Notes: generated by a model from the sequence alone, not told the origin. Numbered from the stretch's first letter, positions 47,432 through 58,267 are shown. The stretch is 64,000 nt of DNA from Carpediemonas membranifera (GCA_019828565.1 JAHDYR010000015.1:248001-312000), one strand, 5' to 3'. A program made the numbers and translations.

Positions 47432-50400
47432 ATGAAGATCGAGGGTGTTTTCGTGTCTCCTGTAAGGATATCCTTGCAGCCAATACCAACACGAATACAG
47501 ATCTTCAACTACACCGACAACGGCGCGTCCACGCCTGCACAAATTCCAACATCGTCTCCACCGGCCGCTCCTCAAACGATGAGCCATATGGGCGACGTTG
47601 GTTCGGCTCTAGGGTTCGGGAAACAGAATTCCCTCTTCGCTGAGCTTCTGAGCGACGTGGAAGGCCAGGAGTCCAGCGAGTTATCATTGGCCCAGCGCCT
47701 CGCACTCGCACTCGCCAAAATGCCCGGCGGGAAGGACGCGATCGCTTCAGTAGCCTCTGGAAACACGCAACCACTTCCCAAGGTCGGCTTTACGGACCTT
47801 TCTCCGCGCCTCCAGGCCTTTTGCCTTGCCACCGCCGGCCACGGACTGGCTTCCGCACAGTCTACAGACGCATGGATGCTGAGCCAGTCGTTAGAGACCA
47901 TCTGGTCTGAATACGGCGCCTTTACCCGCTACATCTGCCTTGGGACCGAGTACGGCGTCTTTATGGGCCGTCTCCTCTCCATCGCTAACACGAGACGGGG
48001 CGGGTCCCGGAACTCACGGTCGGTCACCCCCAGCGGGGCTCCAGAGCGCAGGGTCATCCTCCACAGGCTCCCTGAGGTGGTCAGCATTCACACGTCAGGC
48101 CCCGACGCCCTCTTCGCCCTCACTCTAGGCGGGCTCTATGCCTGGGGCGAGTCCACCGATGGTCACCTTGGCGTGGGTGTGGGTGACGGCAACATTTATC
48201 ACCCCACTCGCGTGCCGTTCACTAATATCCCGGCCTTGCAGTCCTACGAGGATGCCATGGTTGAGGAGCGTAGGCCTATGGAGCTCACGTTCGAGCCCCA
48301 CCATCGCCAGACTTTTATTCACACTCCCTTTGGTCTTATCGCCGCCGGTGACAACAACTTTGCACATCTCGGTGTGGGCGAGCCGGATCTTGAGATTGTC
48401 TACTTCGCCCTCGTCCGGCTTCCCCTCGGCATCAATGCGGACCAGCTGACCCACACGACGCACTCCCTGTACACCCTTGTCGACGGTGCCCTCTATGTGT
48501 GTGGCAACGACACGAGCGGCCGGTTTGGGGCGGGTGTGCGTCGGCTTACCGAGCTGACTATGCTGGACCTGCCGTTCAAGGTGGTGAGCTTCCTCCTCGA
48601 CGAGTACTCCGCCACTTACTACGGCGACGACCGCAGGGTCTACATATGCGGCAAGCCGTCCGTGTTCAGGGCCCATCTGCCCAATAAGCGGGAGGAGTAC
48701 CACACACCCACGCCGCTCCCTTTTCCCTGGCCCGCCGCCAAGTTTGTCACTTCAGTGGGGTCAAATTTCGTCAAACGGGCTGACACGCGAGAATGGTATG
48801 CTTGCGGTCACAATATTCATGCGAAGCTTGGAACTGGCCGGTCAGAGCTTTGGATTGCTGATTGGGCTCCCGTGACGCTATCAGCGGTCAAATCTATCCA
48901 TATCACAGACTCTGCCACGTATTTCGCCTCCCCGACGGGCATGCTCATCGCGGGCAAGGCCAACGGCATCGAGTACACCAACGCCTCCCACACGTCTCTC
49001 GTGCCCATCCCGGCGCCCCCGGACCTGCCACCCTATGACGCATGGGCCCTCGCAGACATGGAGGAGGGCGACGAGGACGTGGCTGAGACCCGCAGCAAGG
49101 CGCCAGTGTTTGTGTCACTCGACTGGGACACGGTCTACGCCTGCCTCATCGCGTCTGGGGCGTCCCCCGCCTACAGGACGGCCGTGTGGTTCCTCAGCAA
49201 GGACGTCCACGAGGCGTACGGCATGGCAACCAACGAGACGAACGACATCGGCCACTGGCTCGTCGCTGGACCCCGCGTGTTCCTGCTGAACCTCGCGGCC
49301 GGGCTCACCGTCGGCGGGTCTAACGCTTACCGCCGCGTGCCGCTCCCACCGGTCACAATGTTCAGTGCGTGTGACAAAGGAGCGCTGGCTGTCACCACAT
49401 GCGGTCTGTATGTGGTTGGAAGGAACACTTACGGCAATCTCGGGATCGAAGAGGAGTTCGCCGCCAAGCCAACGCGCGTGTTGTTTTCCGGCGCGCCGGA
49501 AGTCGCAGAGGCGGAGAAGGCTTGCCACAGAGGACAGATTCACGCGATCATCACCGGCATCCACACTAACAGACACCAGACGTTCATAGCAACCACCGCA
49601 GGTGTCGTGGCCGCCGGATTGAACCAGAATGGGTCTCTGGCGGTCGACTCCGACGAGTGGATGGTCAAGTCATTCTTGCCGGTCCCCTTACCGGACGATA
49701 TCGCGTGGGCAGACCTCCGTTTCGGACCAGACCTGACTTACGGCATTCAAGGCAACACCATCTTCGTCGCTGGCTGCAACATTCATGGGAGGCTGGGCCT
49801 AGGCCACTCTGATCCAGTGAAAACTCTGACACCCATCCCGCGTGCCGGTCGGACCGCATCCTGGCACTACTACTGTGCTCTCTTCCTCCGTTTCGGCGCG
49901 GTCTTCATGTCTGGCTGGTCACCCATTCTCTCCCCCTACCTCCCCGGGGGCCGGCCGACCCACAGTCTGCCCGCCCCGCTCAGCTTCCCATGGCCTGTCT
50001 CCCGGTTCTCCTCCGCGACAAAGATGTTCTTCGCCCAGCGGGCAGACACTGACGAGTGGTACGCCCTCGGTAACAACGCCCGCGGTCAGCTTGGGGTTGG
50101 GGCGACAGACGCCATTGTCAAGCGGTGGCGACCCATACCGGTCATGGTCATATCCAAGATCCACATCTCTGACGACCACCTGTCCGTGTGGTTCAGGACC
50201 CACGCCGGTGTCTTCGCCGCTGGTGAAAATACTGATGGCAGACTCGGAGTCGAGTCGAAGTCTCAAGTCGTTTTGAGTCCGGAAGTGGTTATGGATAAGA
50301 GCAAAGTGCCCAAGAAGGCCATGTACGCATGGAAGCTGGAGCCCAAGGAGGCGCCTCCTAAGACCTTCGAGGGCCTCAGCGCTGGCGTCACCTGGGCAAT

Positions 50401-51670
50401 CATGGTCCAAGCTGGCATCAGTCCGGAAGTCACCAAATCCGACTCCCCGACTCGCAGTTTATGGTTCCTCTCCCACCGTTTGAACGAGGTTCTCGAGCAG
50501 TCACTGCGCTACACGTCCGCGCACACTGTCGGCGGCGAGTACGGCGAGACTGAGCTGCGAGACTTTGCGGGCCGACTCTTTACTCGGGGTGAAAACTCTA
50601 ACGGACGCGCGGGAACTCGCCTGACTGAAGCGCTGGTGACTGAGTACACCAGGGTCAGGCTGCCGCGCGTTGTATCGCTTCATTTCCCCGAGGGCGACCA
50701 GGCTGAGAAATCAGGCTCCGTCTTTGCGGTCACACACAAGGGTCTATTTGCATGGGGGTCAAACCTCTTCGGCCAGCTCGGCCTTGGAAGTCCAGCAGAG
50801 ATCATTGCAACCCCCACCAGGGTCAGGTTCGAGTCTGAGATCCAGGCCGCAGAGGATTCTCTCGGCGCGCATGATAAGCACGACTTCATCGACTCTGTCC
50901 GTCTCGGGTACTCGTACACGATGGTCGAAACTGCCCAGGGCGTCGTGGCCTCGGGGGACAACGCCTCCGGCATCCTCAGCGTGGATTCAGACGAGATTCG
51001 GGTGATTTCTTTCAAAAAAATGTATCTCCCACCCGATATCCGATTCTCGAAGTACCAGCACGGTATCAGCGTCCTTTACGCCCTCAAGGCCCGCGCCCTC
51101 TTCGTCTCCGGCATGAACAGTCACGGTCGGTTTGGCAGTGGGGACTGCGAGAACTTCAGGCGAGTTAGACAGCTTTCCCTCGGCATCCCCGTCGATGACG
51201 TCACCTGGGGTTTCAAGATGGCGCTCTACCTGTCTGACGGCCGCATCTTTATCGTCGGCCACGCCCCCTACCTGGCCGCGTACCTCCCCTCACCCGGGGC
51301 AGAGGGCCCTACCTGGCCCCAGCCCGCCCCCCTCTCCTTCCCCTGGCCTGCAGACAAGTTTATGTCCAACGGCTCGGCCCACTTTGCCCGAGAGGCTGAC
51401 ACAGGCCAGTGGTACGCGCTCGGATTCAACTTTGGCGGGCTGCTCGGTGTGGGGTCGACCGATACATACGTGTCAGAGTGGACCCCGGTTCGAGTCAAGG
51501 AGTATGTCACTGGTATTGCAGCGAACAAGGTCTCGGCGTGGTTTATGACCGAGGGCGAGGTCTATCAGGCAGGCTCTCTCAGTGAGACGACGACCAACGT
51601 GCCCGTGGAGACAGAGGATGCGGCGCCGGCTCCCCTCAAGGCGTGGGAGTTAGCTCAGGAGTCTGTGTAA
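47432..51670 (+). CDS. giant RCC1-repeat protein with three tandem modules
   Basis: A 1,412-aa protein. Three units of about 420-500 residues each have a helical preamble followed by an RCC1-type propeller. Preambles: LSPRLQAFCLATAGHG (unit 1), VSLDWDTVYACLIASGASP (unit 2, residue about 557), FEGLSAGVTWAIMVQAGISP (unit 3, about 976). Blades show G-N-x-x-G-x-L-G signatures (YALGNNARGQLGVG, LFAWGSNLFGQLGLG). Units close with similar W-containing ends (DAWALADMEE, MYAWKLEPKE, KAWELAQESV). The 494-aa protein at 11640 has the same unit once. The first 49 residues may be 5' leader: a later ATG at 47579 (MSHMGDVG) is a plausible start. Confidence 0.85.
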   Translation: MKIEGVFVSPVRISLQPIPTRIQIFNYTDNGASTPAQIPTSSPPAAPQTMSHMGDVGSALGFGKQNSLFAELLSDVEGQESSELSLAQRLALALAKMPGGKDAIASVASGNTQPLPKVGFTDLSPRLQAFCLATAGHGLASAQSTDAWMLSQSLETIWSEYGAFTRYICLGTEYGVFMGRLLSIANTRRGGSRNSRSVTPSGAPERRVILHRLPEVVSIHTSGPDALFALTLGGLYAWGESTDGHLGVGVGDGNIYHPTRVPFTNIPALQSYEDAMVEERRPMELTFEPHHRQTFIHTPFGLIAAGDNNFAHLGVGEPDLEIVYFALVRLPLGINADQLTHTTHSLYTLVDGALYVCGNDTSGRFGAGVRRLTELTMLDLPFKVVSFLLDEYSATYYGDDRRVYICGKPSVFRAHLPNKREEYHTPTPLPFPWPAAKFVTSVGSNFVKRADTREWYACGHNIHAKLGTGRSELWIADWAPVTLSAVKSIHITDSATYFASPTGMLIAGKANGIEYTNASHTSLVPIPAPPDLPPYDAWALADMEEGDEDVAETRSKAPVFVSLDWDTVYACLIASGASPAYRTAVWFLSKDVHEAYGMATNETNDIGHWLVAGPRVFLLNLAAGLTVGGSNAYRRVPLPPVTMFSACDKGALAVTTCGLYVVGRNTYGNLGIEEEFAAKPTRVLFSGAPEVAEAEKACHRGQIHAIITGIHTNRHQTFIATTAGVVAAGLNQNGSLAVDSDEWMVKSFLPVPLPDDIAWADLRFGPDLTYGIQGNTIFVAGCNIHGRLGLGHSDPVKTLTPIPRAGRTASWHYYCALFLRFGAVFMSGWSPILSPYLPGGRPTHSLPAPLSFPWPVSRFSSATKMFFAQRADTDEWYALGNNARGQLGVGATDAIVKRWRPIPVMVISKIHISDDHLSVWFRTHAGVFAAGENTDGRLGVESKSQVVLSPEVVMDKSKVPKKAMYAWKLEPKEAPPKTFEGLSAGVTWAIMVQAGISPEVTKSDSPTRSLWFLSHRLNEVLEQSLRYTSAHTVGGEYGETELRDFAGRLFTRGENSNGRAGTRLTEALVTEYTRVRLPRVVSLHFPEGDQAEKSGSVFAVTHKGLFAWGSNLFGQLGLGSPAEIIATPTRVRFESEIQAAEDSLGAHDKHDFIDSVRLGYSYTMVETAQGVVASGDNASGILSVDSDEIRVISFKKMYLPPDIRFSKYQHGISVLYALKARALFVSGMNSHGRFGSGDCENFRRVRQLSLGIPVDDVTWGFKMALYLSDGRIFIVGHAPYLAAYLPSPGAEGPTWPQPAPLSFPWPADKFMSNGSAHFAREADTGQWYALGFNFGGLLGVGSTDTYVSEWTPVRVKEYVTGIAANKVSAWFMTEGEVYQAGSLSETTTNVPVETEDAAPAPLKAWELAQESV

Positions 51671-51838
51671 ATAGATTAGTGGAACGCGATGATGGGGCAA
51701 CGGCGAGCCTCCTCACCCTCCAGTGGTCTGGGACAAGGGCAGGCCAACCGTGCAACGTCGTTTGAGCCAACGAGGCATCATCATCATTCATTTCCTCGAG
51801 GACCACTGCTGCTAGAATCTTTACTACAGTCGAGCGCA

Positions 51839-52390
51839 TCAGAAACCCCTCACACAGACCATCTCAACCAGCAAGAACAACGCCACGAAACAGATGACAG
51901 CCAGGGTCACCGACGTCGTCCAACCATCGTCTAGGTGATACGGCACCGCGTACTGCAGGTCACCCACCACGAGTTCGTCGGACCCGTCGCAGGTGGGGGG
52001 CGGGATAGTGTAGTTGTGGATGCCAGAGCCAGGGACCTCCGCACACCAGTAGCGGACGTGCAGAGGGAGCGCTGTGGTTGCCCGCTGGGTGGGAGATATG
52101 TGAAGGGCAACTGTCATGGGCTCGGCGGCGCATTCCGGCAGCTCGATGTTGATGTCCGATGGGTCGCATGTTACAGCTACTGTTGCACCTGTTGCATTCA
52201 TATCGGGAAGCCTTGGGTCGTGGGGGTCGAGGAAGACGCCAGTTGGCAACGAGAAGTTGAGTTCGACTGGTTTGGCGAGGTCATATAGTTCAATTCTAAG
52301 GCTACGGTGAAATGAACTCCCCTCTAGAGAAATGGCAACTTTTGAGCTCACAGCAAGAGCTACAAGGGCCAATATGAGGATCGTTTTCAT
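51839..52390 (-). CDS. PIGX: PIG-X, subunit of GPI mannosyltransferase I
   Basis: Stabilises the first mannosyltransferase (PIG-M) of GPI-anchor synthesis in the ER. 183 aa from MKTILIL at 52390: signal peptide (residues 1-16), lumenal beta-rich domain with the family hallmark LPLHVRYW, then PPPTCDGSDE, and one C-terminal membrane span (VTLAVICFVALFLLVEMV). Divergent from the kinase gene at 52442, with 51 bp between the two ATGs. Confidence 0.82.
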   Translation of the reverse strand: MKTILILALVALAVSSKVAISLEGSSFHRSLRIELYDLAKPVELNFSLPTGVFLDPHDPRLPDMNATGATVAVTCDPSDINIELPECAAEPMTVALHISPTQRATTALPLHVRYWCAEVPGSGIHNYTIPPPTCDGSDELVVGDLQYAVPYHLDDGWTTSVTLAVICFVALFLLVEMVCVRGF

Positions 52391-52441
52391 TCGCAGGATA
52401 AGCACCAACATCTGCCAAGCAGGGGACCAAAAACTCGTTTG

Positions 52442-53857
52442 ATGAACAGGTACAAGGTTCTCCGCATGCTAGGAGATGGAACATATGGTTCTGTCATACA
52501 GGCAGTGCATAAGCAAACCGGCCAAATTGTTTGTCCGCCCATTTGAACGATTCTCTCTCTTATACAGGTTGCCATCAAGAAGATGAAGAAAAAGTACTAC
52601 ATGTGGGAAGAATGCGTTAATTTAAGGGAAGTGAAGAGCCTAATGAAGCTCCAGCACGTGAATATTGTCCGTCTCCTCGAGGTCATCCGTCAAGACGACT
52701 CGCTATACTTCGTCATGGAGTACGCGGACGGCGGGAACATGTTCCAGGTCACTCAGAAACGGGACAAGTTCCTCCCCGAACATAAGATCCGAAACATGAT
52801 TTTCCAGATCCTCCAGGGTCTTCATTTCATGCACGCCAACGGGTATTTCCACAGAGACATCAAGCCGGAGAACATCCTCATCAGCAACGACGTCCTCAAG
52901 ATCGCCGACTTCGGTCTGGCCCGTGAGATCAGGTCCCGCCCGCCCTTCACTGAGTACGTCTCGACCCGATGGTACAGGGCCCCCGAGGTGCTGCTGCGGA
53001 GCCCCAAGTACTCCTCCCCCATCGACATCTGGGCTGTGGGGACGATCATGGCTGAGCTGTACACCTTCAGACCACTGTTCCCGGGGAACTCGGAGGTAGA
53101 CGAGATACACAAGATCGTGCAGGTTCTCGGGACCCCCACCGGATGGGATGACTGCTTCAGACTGTCCGCCAAGATGAACTTCAGGTTCCCGCAGGCCCAG
53201 CCCGCCGACCTGGAGAAAATGCTGGGGGCGGCCTCGCCCGAGGGCCTCGACCTGATCGAGAAGATGCTGGCGTACAACCCGACACTCCGACCCACCGCCA
53301 TGCAGGCCCTGCAGCACCCCTTCTTCAGCATGCATGTGTCGCCGCTGAAGCAACCAAACCCAGTGCCGAGGCCCGTGCCCCAGCGCCCACCCGCCCACGG
53401 AGTCTCCTCTAAGTTTACTGAGGCGATCCACTACACAACCCCGGGCCGCCACCAGCCCAGCGCCTCGGCAGCGAACACGGCGACTGGGGGTTCGACGAAG
53501 GGCATCGTTGCGGGCACCAAGCTTTCGTCCAACACACTCCAGGCGATCCAGCAGGCCAGAGCTACACTCGCCGCTGCCTCTGCCCGCAATAGCATGGTCG
53601 ACCGGATGCGGGGGCTCGGAAGCCGGGTCACCCCCATCAAGGGTCTCGTGCCGGACTCCGAGGTCGAGAGCGTGGCCGGAACACGGCCCAAGCGGGCAGT
53701 TCACGAGAACGGGCACGGGCAGGACGGGAACCCCGGGAATCAGGCCGCCAAGCCCGCTAGAGCGCCTGTGATTCACTCAAGGTCGAGCTCTCGGCTGGGG
53801 AGCCGGGGGGTGGTCGGGGATGGCATCAGCGGGCGGGTGCTGCCCCCAATAGGCTAA
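52442..53857 (+). CDS. MAK/ICK/MOK (RCK)-family kinase, one 39-nt intron
   Basis: A 458-aa kinase. Relatives (LF4, MAK, ICK) control flagellar length and intraflagellar transport. Exons 52442-52528 and 52568-53857. Intron 52529-52567 has donor GTTTGT and acceptor TATACAG. The spliced N terminus [15 protein letters not shown] ... [11 protein letters not shown] gives the G-loop and Lys. [13 protein letters not shown] is typical of the family. [16 protein letters not shown] and the activation loop [21 protein letters not shown] carry the TEY/TDY-type dual phosphosite. The C-terminal 160 residues are basic and disordered. Shares a 51-bp divergent promoter with PIGX. Confidence 0.93.
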
Positions 53858-54034
53858 GTGTATTGTATTGTCACTATGATATCTCACGGTAAAGTCTTTT
53901 GTTGCAGGTGTACTGTGGTCATCCTCAGCGATTTGATCTTCCGGATATGGAGAAAGATACGGATGATTTTCTGGAACATGATTGTTTAGATAGAAATAGA
54001 TACATAAATAGCGCCACAGTGCCCTCACCGGCGA

Positions 54035-54874
54035 TCACCACATAAACGTCTTCGTCACCTCAAACCCGCCCGGGGTCGTCGGGCTCATGCTCCTGCTACG
54101 GTGCCCACTTCCCTCCTTCTTCGGCGGCTGGTGTGTGTTCAGTCTGCTCAATGACCCTGCGGCCCTCAGTGGCCCCGCCCCGGTCGGGCTGGTGACTTCC
54201 GGGGACTCGCGGGCCCTGATAGGCTTGGGACGCTTGAGCTCGTCGTCGTTCTGCCTGTTTGCAACAAAGCTCCGGAGTCTCTCGGGCTCTCGAGCGGCGT
54301 ACCCGTACTTGGGCGGGGTCCGCTGGGGCGTTTCCCGCACCTTGGAGTCGACCGAGGCCTGAGCAATCGTAAAGATCGCCGCAGTCGCCTTGGGCGTCTC
54401 TACTGGTGGTGTGAGGCGGTCCTCGCTCTCGTTACGCCTGAGCCCGGCCTGCGTGGGGGCATGATAAGTGGGGATGTCAGTTGTCGGCACCTCCTCGGGT
54501 GACGGGGAGCGGAGGGAGTTGGGCTTGATCGACCTCGACTCCTTAGATCGGTGTGGGGCTGGGAGCGGCGTTGGCGGGAGGGGTGCGGAGTAATGGGAGG
54601 AAACTTGCGCGCCCATGAGGCGGATGTTGTCTATACGCGTCTTCACGCTATTCAGCAGCACTCGGAAGCGCATTTCAAGCTCTGACTCAGGAGGACGTTC
54701 GTGTATCTGCTCTTTGAGCGCTGAACTCGCCTGAATTGCTGCGACGAAGTGTTCGCCCGCACTCTTGATCGAATCGCGCTTGTCTATGTACTCTTTGAGG
54801 TATCCAGTAGTAAATTCATGCGATGCTACCTCCCAGGATGGTTTAGTGGAGGTGTTTCTAGGAGATCGTGGCAT
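54035..54874 (-). CDS. disordered Ser/Pro/Arg-rich protein, unknown function
   Basis: A 279-aa protein. The N-terminal 95 residues look folded and helical (EFTTGYLKEYIDKRDSIKSA ... LLNSVKTRIDNIRLMGAQV). The rest is disordered with many SP/TP sites (SLRSPSPEEVP, RSRSMSPTTPGG). No family recognised. It converges with the RCK kinase gene (178 bp between stops) and diverges from the metallo-hydrolase gene. Confidence 0.65.
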   Translation of the reverse strand: MPRSPRNTSTKPSWEVASHEFTTGYLKEYIDKRDSIKSAGEHFVAAIQASSALKEQIHERPPESELEMRFRVLLNSVKTRIDNIRLMGAQVSSHYSAPLPPTPLPAPHRSKESRSIKPNSLRSPSPEEVPTTDIPTYHAPTQAGLRRNESEDRLTPPVETPKATAAIFTIAQASVDSKVRETPQRTPPKYGYAAREPERLRSFVANRQNDDELKRPKPIRARESPEVTSPTGAGPLRAAGSLSRLNTHQPPKKEGSGHRSRSMSPTTPGGFEVTKTFMW

Positions 54875-55181
54875 CGTCGGCCGTTGAACTCCCAGAAGAA
54901 GTCAACGGTGAAACGAGCGGAGGGCCCCTGTCGAGTGAGGGTGCAAGAAGGACTCCCTTCCATGGTGTATCCGCACAGATGGATAGGGTGTGCGCGCTGG
55001 CCTTTTCGCTGAGCAGCAAGGGGTGGGGGACTAGCGGCTCGGACAAGCAGGGGTGGTCGGAGAAAGCTGAGCGGAAGGGAGATGAGGGCGCAGAGGCTGA
55101 GCCGCGACTGAGCAGTGTTTGGGCGTGTGGGGGTGGATTATCATTGCATGCACTTTAACCGACAATCATCACTGCGAACTC
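54875..55181. other. divergent intergenic region
   Basis: A 307-bp spacer between two divergently transcribed genes. CATGCACTTTAACC (about 55147-55160), 22 nt before the next ATG, resembles the promoter motif. No other structure seen. Confidence 0.4.
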
Positions 55182-56279
55182 ATGGAGGAGGACGCTTTTC
55201 ACATTGCAGATATTATGTCTGAGCAAGGCTCTCCGTTTCAGCCGCCTTCTCAGTTTCAAACAACGAAGAAACACCGCACATTCGTCAATCCGTGGGACCG
55301 CGTTCGTTTCTCCTGATTTTCTCACACAGATGGTGAAGTGGTTCGTCATCAGCAGAGCGCCAACGTTCTTCAAGGCCAGTACCCGCCCCATTTCCTCACA
55401 CAGACCCGCGTGGACAAGGCCATTCACTTTGCTCCCGGCTCCCCTCTGCCCACCACCCCCTTCACCCTCCAGAAGAAGAAGGACTTCCTCGCCGCCCCTG
55501 TGTCGTCCCTGTGGATCGGCCACGCCACAGTGTACTTCCAGATTAAGGGCCGGCTGATGATTACGGACCCCGTGATTGGCCGGGTTGGGGGAAAGTTTGG
55601 AATCAAGCGGTCAGCCCCGCCACCAATCAAATCTTGGTCAGATCTCCCTGGGGTGGATACAGTGCTGATCTCACACGACCACATGGACCATCTGAACAAG
55701 GCCAGCGTCAAGGAGCTGAATGAGCACTTCGAGCCGACGTTCGTGTGCGGAGAGGGTGTGGACAAGCTGCTTCATAAGTGGGGTGTGCCTGTGGACCGTA
55801 TCCGCACATGCAGGTGGTGGGACCGTGTCGACGTCCGCGGCACATCAGTGACGTTTCTACCCGCCCAACACTGGAGCCAGCGCGGCATCCATGACCGGAA
55901 CACCCGACTCTGGGGCGGGTTCTTAGTCGAGTGTGAGGGTAAGAAAGTTTTTTATACGGGCGATACGGGGTATAACTCTGATTTATTCAAAACGATCGGG
56001 ACGCTCGGCCCCATGGACATGTCCCTCCTCCCCATCGGGTGCGGCCAGCCAGAGGAGCTTATGCGTTACCAGCACGTCAACCCGGCCGCGGCCCTGAAGA
56101 TTCACGAAGACGTCCAGTCGAGGTGCACCGTCGCCGTCCACCACGGGACGTATCCGAGCGGCATGGCTGCGGAGACCTTGAAGAGCCCTGGAGAGGAGAT
56201 GGCGGAGTTGGCCAGGCAGCAGGGTAAGGCCGACTGCGTTCGGGTCGGGAACGTCGGGCTGATGACCACGATTGATTGA
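55182..56279 (+). CDS. NAPE-PLD-like metallo-beta-lactamase-fold hydrolase, intron near 5' end
   Basis: Zinc hydrolase fold. Motifs: SSLWIGHATVYFQI, LMITDPVIG, VLISHDHMDHL (HxHxDH), PAQHWSQRGIHDRN, YTGDTGYNSD and VAVHHGTYP. The N-terminal exon (from 55182, ending FVNPWDR) matches the family's FxNPW motif but is in another frame context. An intron is required: either 55306-55329 (24 nt, GTTTCT...CACACAG; 357 aa) or 55302-55403 (102 nt, GTTCGT...CACACAG; 331 aa). Both keep the frame and I cannot choose. The family cleaves N-acyl-phosphatidylethanolamine or related lipids. Confidence 0.78.
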
Positions 56280-57031
56280 GAATTGATGGTGACTCGAGCA
56301 TCGTAAACACATTAGCGTTGACTATGGTGTATTTATCTGCTTTCATCTCTTCGGGCGCCTGTTGCCCGATTAAGTTTGATGATCTCAACAATCTCATGAG
56401 CATGGAGCGTACAAGGACGGAATTCTGCATGCTATGCGTGGTTAGGAGTGAGCCAGGCCAGGATGGTCCTTTGCTTCAGTCACTGGCACGTTGAGACAAT
56501 CAAAACTCAGTCAATTTTTGAGAATTGTCCCTGTTTGACTTGGAATCATTCTGAAGAACCTCGCCCGTGTCCCTAGAGATGATAAGGGCCAATGATACGT
56601 AGCAATACCGCGCTCAGGCGAGCAGATGTCATCATCAACTCGACCTTGACCGTAAGAATCGGTCAACCTGACTGCTACAAGGGTGAATTCGTCAAGTACT
56701 GTAGAATTTTACGGGAGACGCCGACAATATCTCGAAACGAGAGGTCGAGATCATCCAAATTTTTCGAAATTTGGTTGAAGATGGAATGGAAGACAAGTCG
56801 ACTCGGAACATCAGTTGCGGTCGAAAAGAGAGCGAACTTGGCATGGCAAAGACGGCCGTTGACCCTCGCCATTTCCGGCGGCAGTGACTGAGAACGACTT
56901 CAAAGTCCCAGAAGCGAGCGGTGATTACTTGCTAACATATCATAATGGGAGGAAGAGCGGTATATAAGTGCCGCTGCATGGTCTCAAGCGGGCCATCAGG
57001 ACGATCAAATGGAGTTTGCGGTGCAGCTGGC
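56280..57031. other. intergenic, no gene recognised
   Basis: About 750 bp. Only ORFs without family signature (for example 56592-56891). The TATA-like box near 56961 belongs to the next gene. Confidence 0.45.
56961..56968 (+). promoter_or_regulatory. TATA-box-like element
   Basis: TATATAAG, 63 nt upstream of the proposed ATG at 57032. Confidence 0.35.
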
Positions 57032-57985
57032 ATGGAAGAGTGTGGGATGCGTTTCCAAAGCAAAGGTTTGTCAGATTCTCCCCATTCTCATCCAGGAGCT
57101 CGCGATATACACGTAGAACAGGAGCATGGCAAGGTTGTTTGCATCCATCAGTTTGTTCCCCCGAATTTTAGTCATACAGGTATTGCGGGAAGGGCTTCGA
57201 CTCCTACGAAGAGATGATGGCCCACATGCGCAGCACAGACAACCATAAGCACCTCATCTGCCCCTTCTGCGGCGACTACGCGGCCCATCTCCCCAACGTG
57301 TTTGTCCCAACGCGCCCCCTCACCCAGACTAGTGCGGCACATCATCGCATACCACCCCGAGACCCTGTCGGCGGAGCAGAGGAAGAAGTACTGGTGTGAC
57401 ATATGCCAGCGTCCGATTTATGAGTTGTGCCGCCACTACGCGGCTCACCACCCCGAGATGGTCCCCCCCAACGCGAAGGGGCGGTTTTGGTGCGAGGAAT
57501 GCGGGCGGATGTTCGAGAACCTGGGCCGCCACAAGAAGATGGTGCACCGCAAGGGGTTCCTGTGCCCAGTGCCGGACTGCACCTACCGATGCGGCCTCAT
57601 CAGCCACATGAAGCAGCACCTGCTCCGGTCAGTCCACAACATCGACTCCAGGGCAGTCGAGAACTTTATACTGCAGCTCAGAGAGCAGCAGGCGGAGGAG
57701 TCGGGCGTGGCGGTGAAGCGGAACGTCCGGAGGCGCGACCTCGAGAACGACATCGCTTTGAGGGTGAAAACGGAGACCAAGACCATGACCCCGGAGATGG
57801 AGGAGGAAATGCGCCGTAATGAGGAGATGGCTGCCGAGATAGTTGCGGCCTTTGCTCTCGACCTCGCTGGGTTAGGAAGCGGGCCATTAGCTGCGGACCC
57901 GCCGCCCCAGCCCAGGTCCGCGTTAGACGTGCCGGCCCTGGACATGGGGCTGGTGGGCGTCAACGTGGGGCAGTCCCAGAGATAA
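57032..57985 (+). CDS. C2H2-type multi-zinc-finger protein, three introns of 28-30 nt
   Basis: Exons 57032-57065, 57096-57150, 57180-57299 and 57328-57985 join in phase to 288 aa. All three introns start GTTTGT (30, 29 and 28 nt) and end CCAG, ACAG and CCAG. Zinc motifs: CIHQYCGKGF ... MAHM, CPFCGDYAAHLPN ... RHIIAYH, WCDICQRPIYELCRHYAAHH, WCEECGRMFENLGRHKKMVH, FLCPVPDCTYRCGLISHMKQH. The C terminus is acidic/hydrophobic and may be regulatory. Probably a nucleic-acid binding protein. The first exon is the least certain part. Confidence 0.72.
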
Positions 57986-58040
57986 AGTGTACTCTAGAAT
58001 CATGTGTGGGGATGAGAGATGACCATGGCTGGAGTTGGAG

Positions 58041-58238
58041 TCAGACGCCGGCAATGGACGACAGACGAGCGCGTAACAGACGAGCACAGACGCGAAAGAA
58101 GACAGCAGCGTTCGACACAGACGATGGACGACAGACGACGCATCATTTCGTGCAGACCGACGACTGAAAGCACGACAGACCGATGGTACAGACGAGGGCT
58201 GAAGTGGGTGAGTGGAGGTAGTGTGCTGCGCAGGATTA
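58041..58238 (+). repeat. dispersed repeat family, copy C (3' half)
   Basis: Matches the 3' half of copies A and B from TCAGACGCCGG to GCGCAGGATTA. It ends 29 nt before the promoter motif of the M1 peptidase gene. Confidence 0.85.
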
Positions 58239-58267
58239 GAATTGTTGAGTCTTAACCACATGCAGGG

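Noticed and set aside
54868-55158. 96-aa ORF in the divergent spacer
   Set aside because: It overlaps the 5' end of the minus-strand gene and the promoter region of the plus-strand gene, with low-complexity content.
56592-56891. 99-aa ORF between hydrolase and zinc-finger genes
   Set aside because: No start context, no family signature and no promoter motif.
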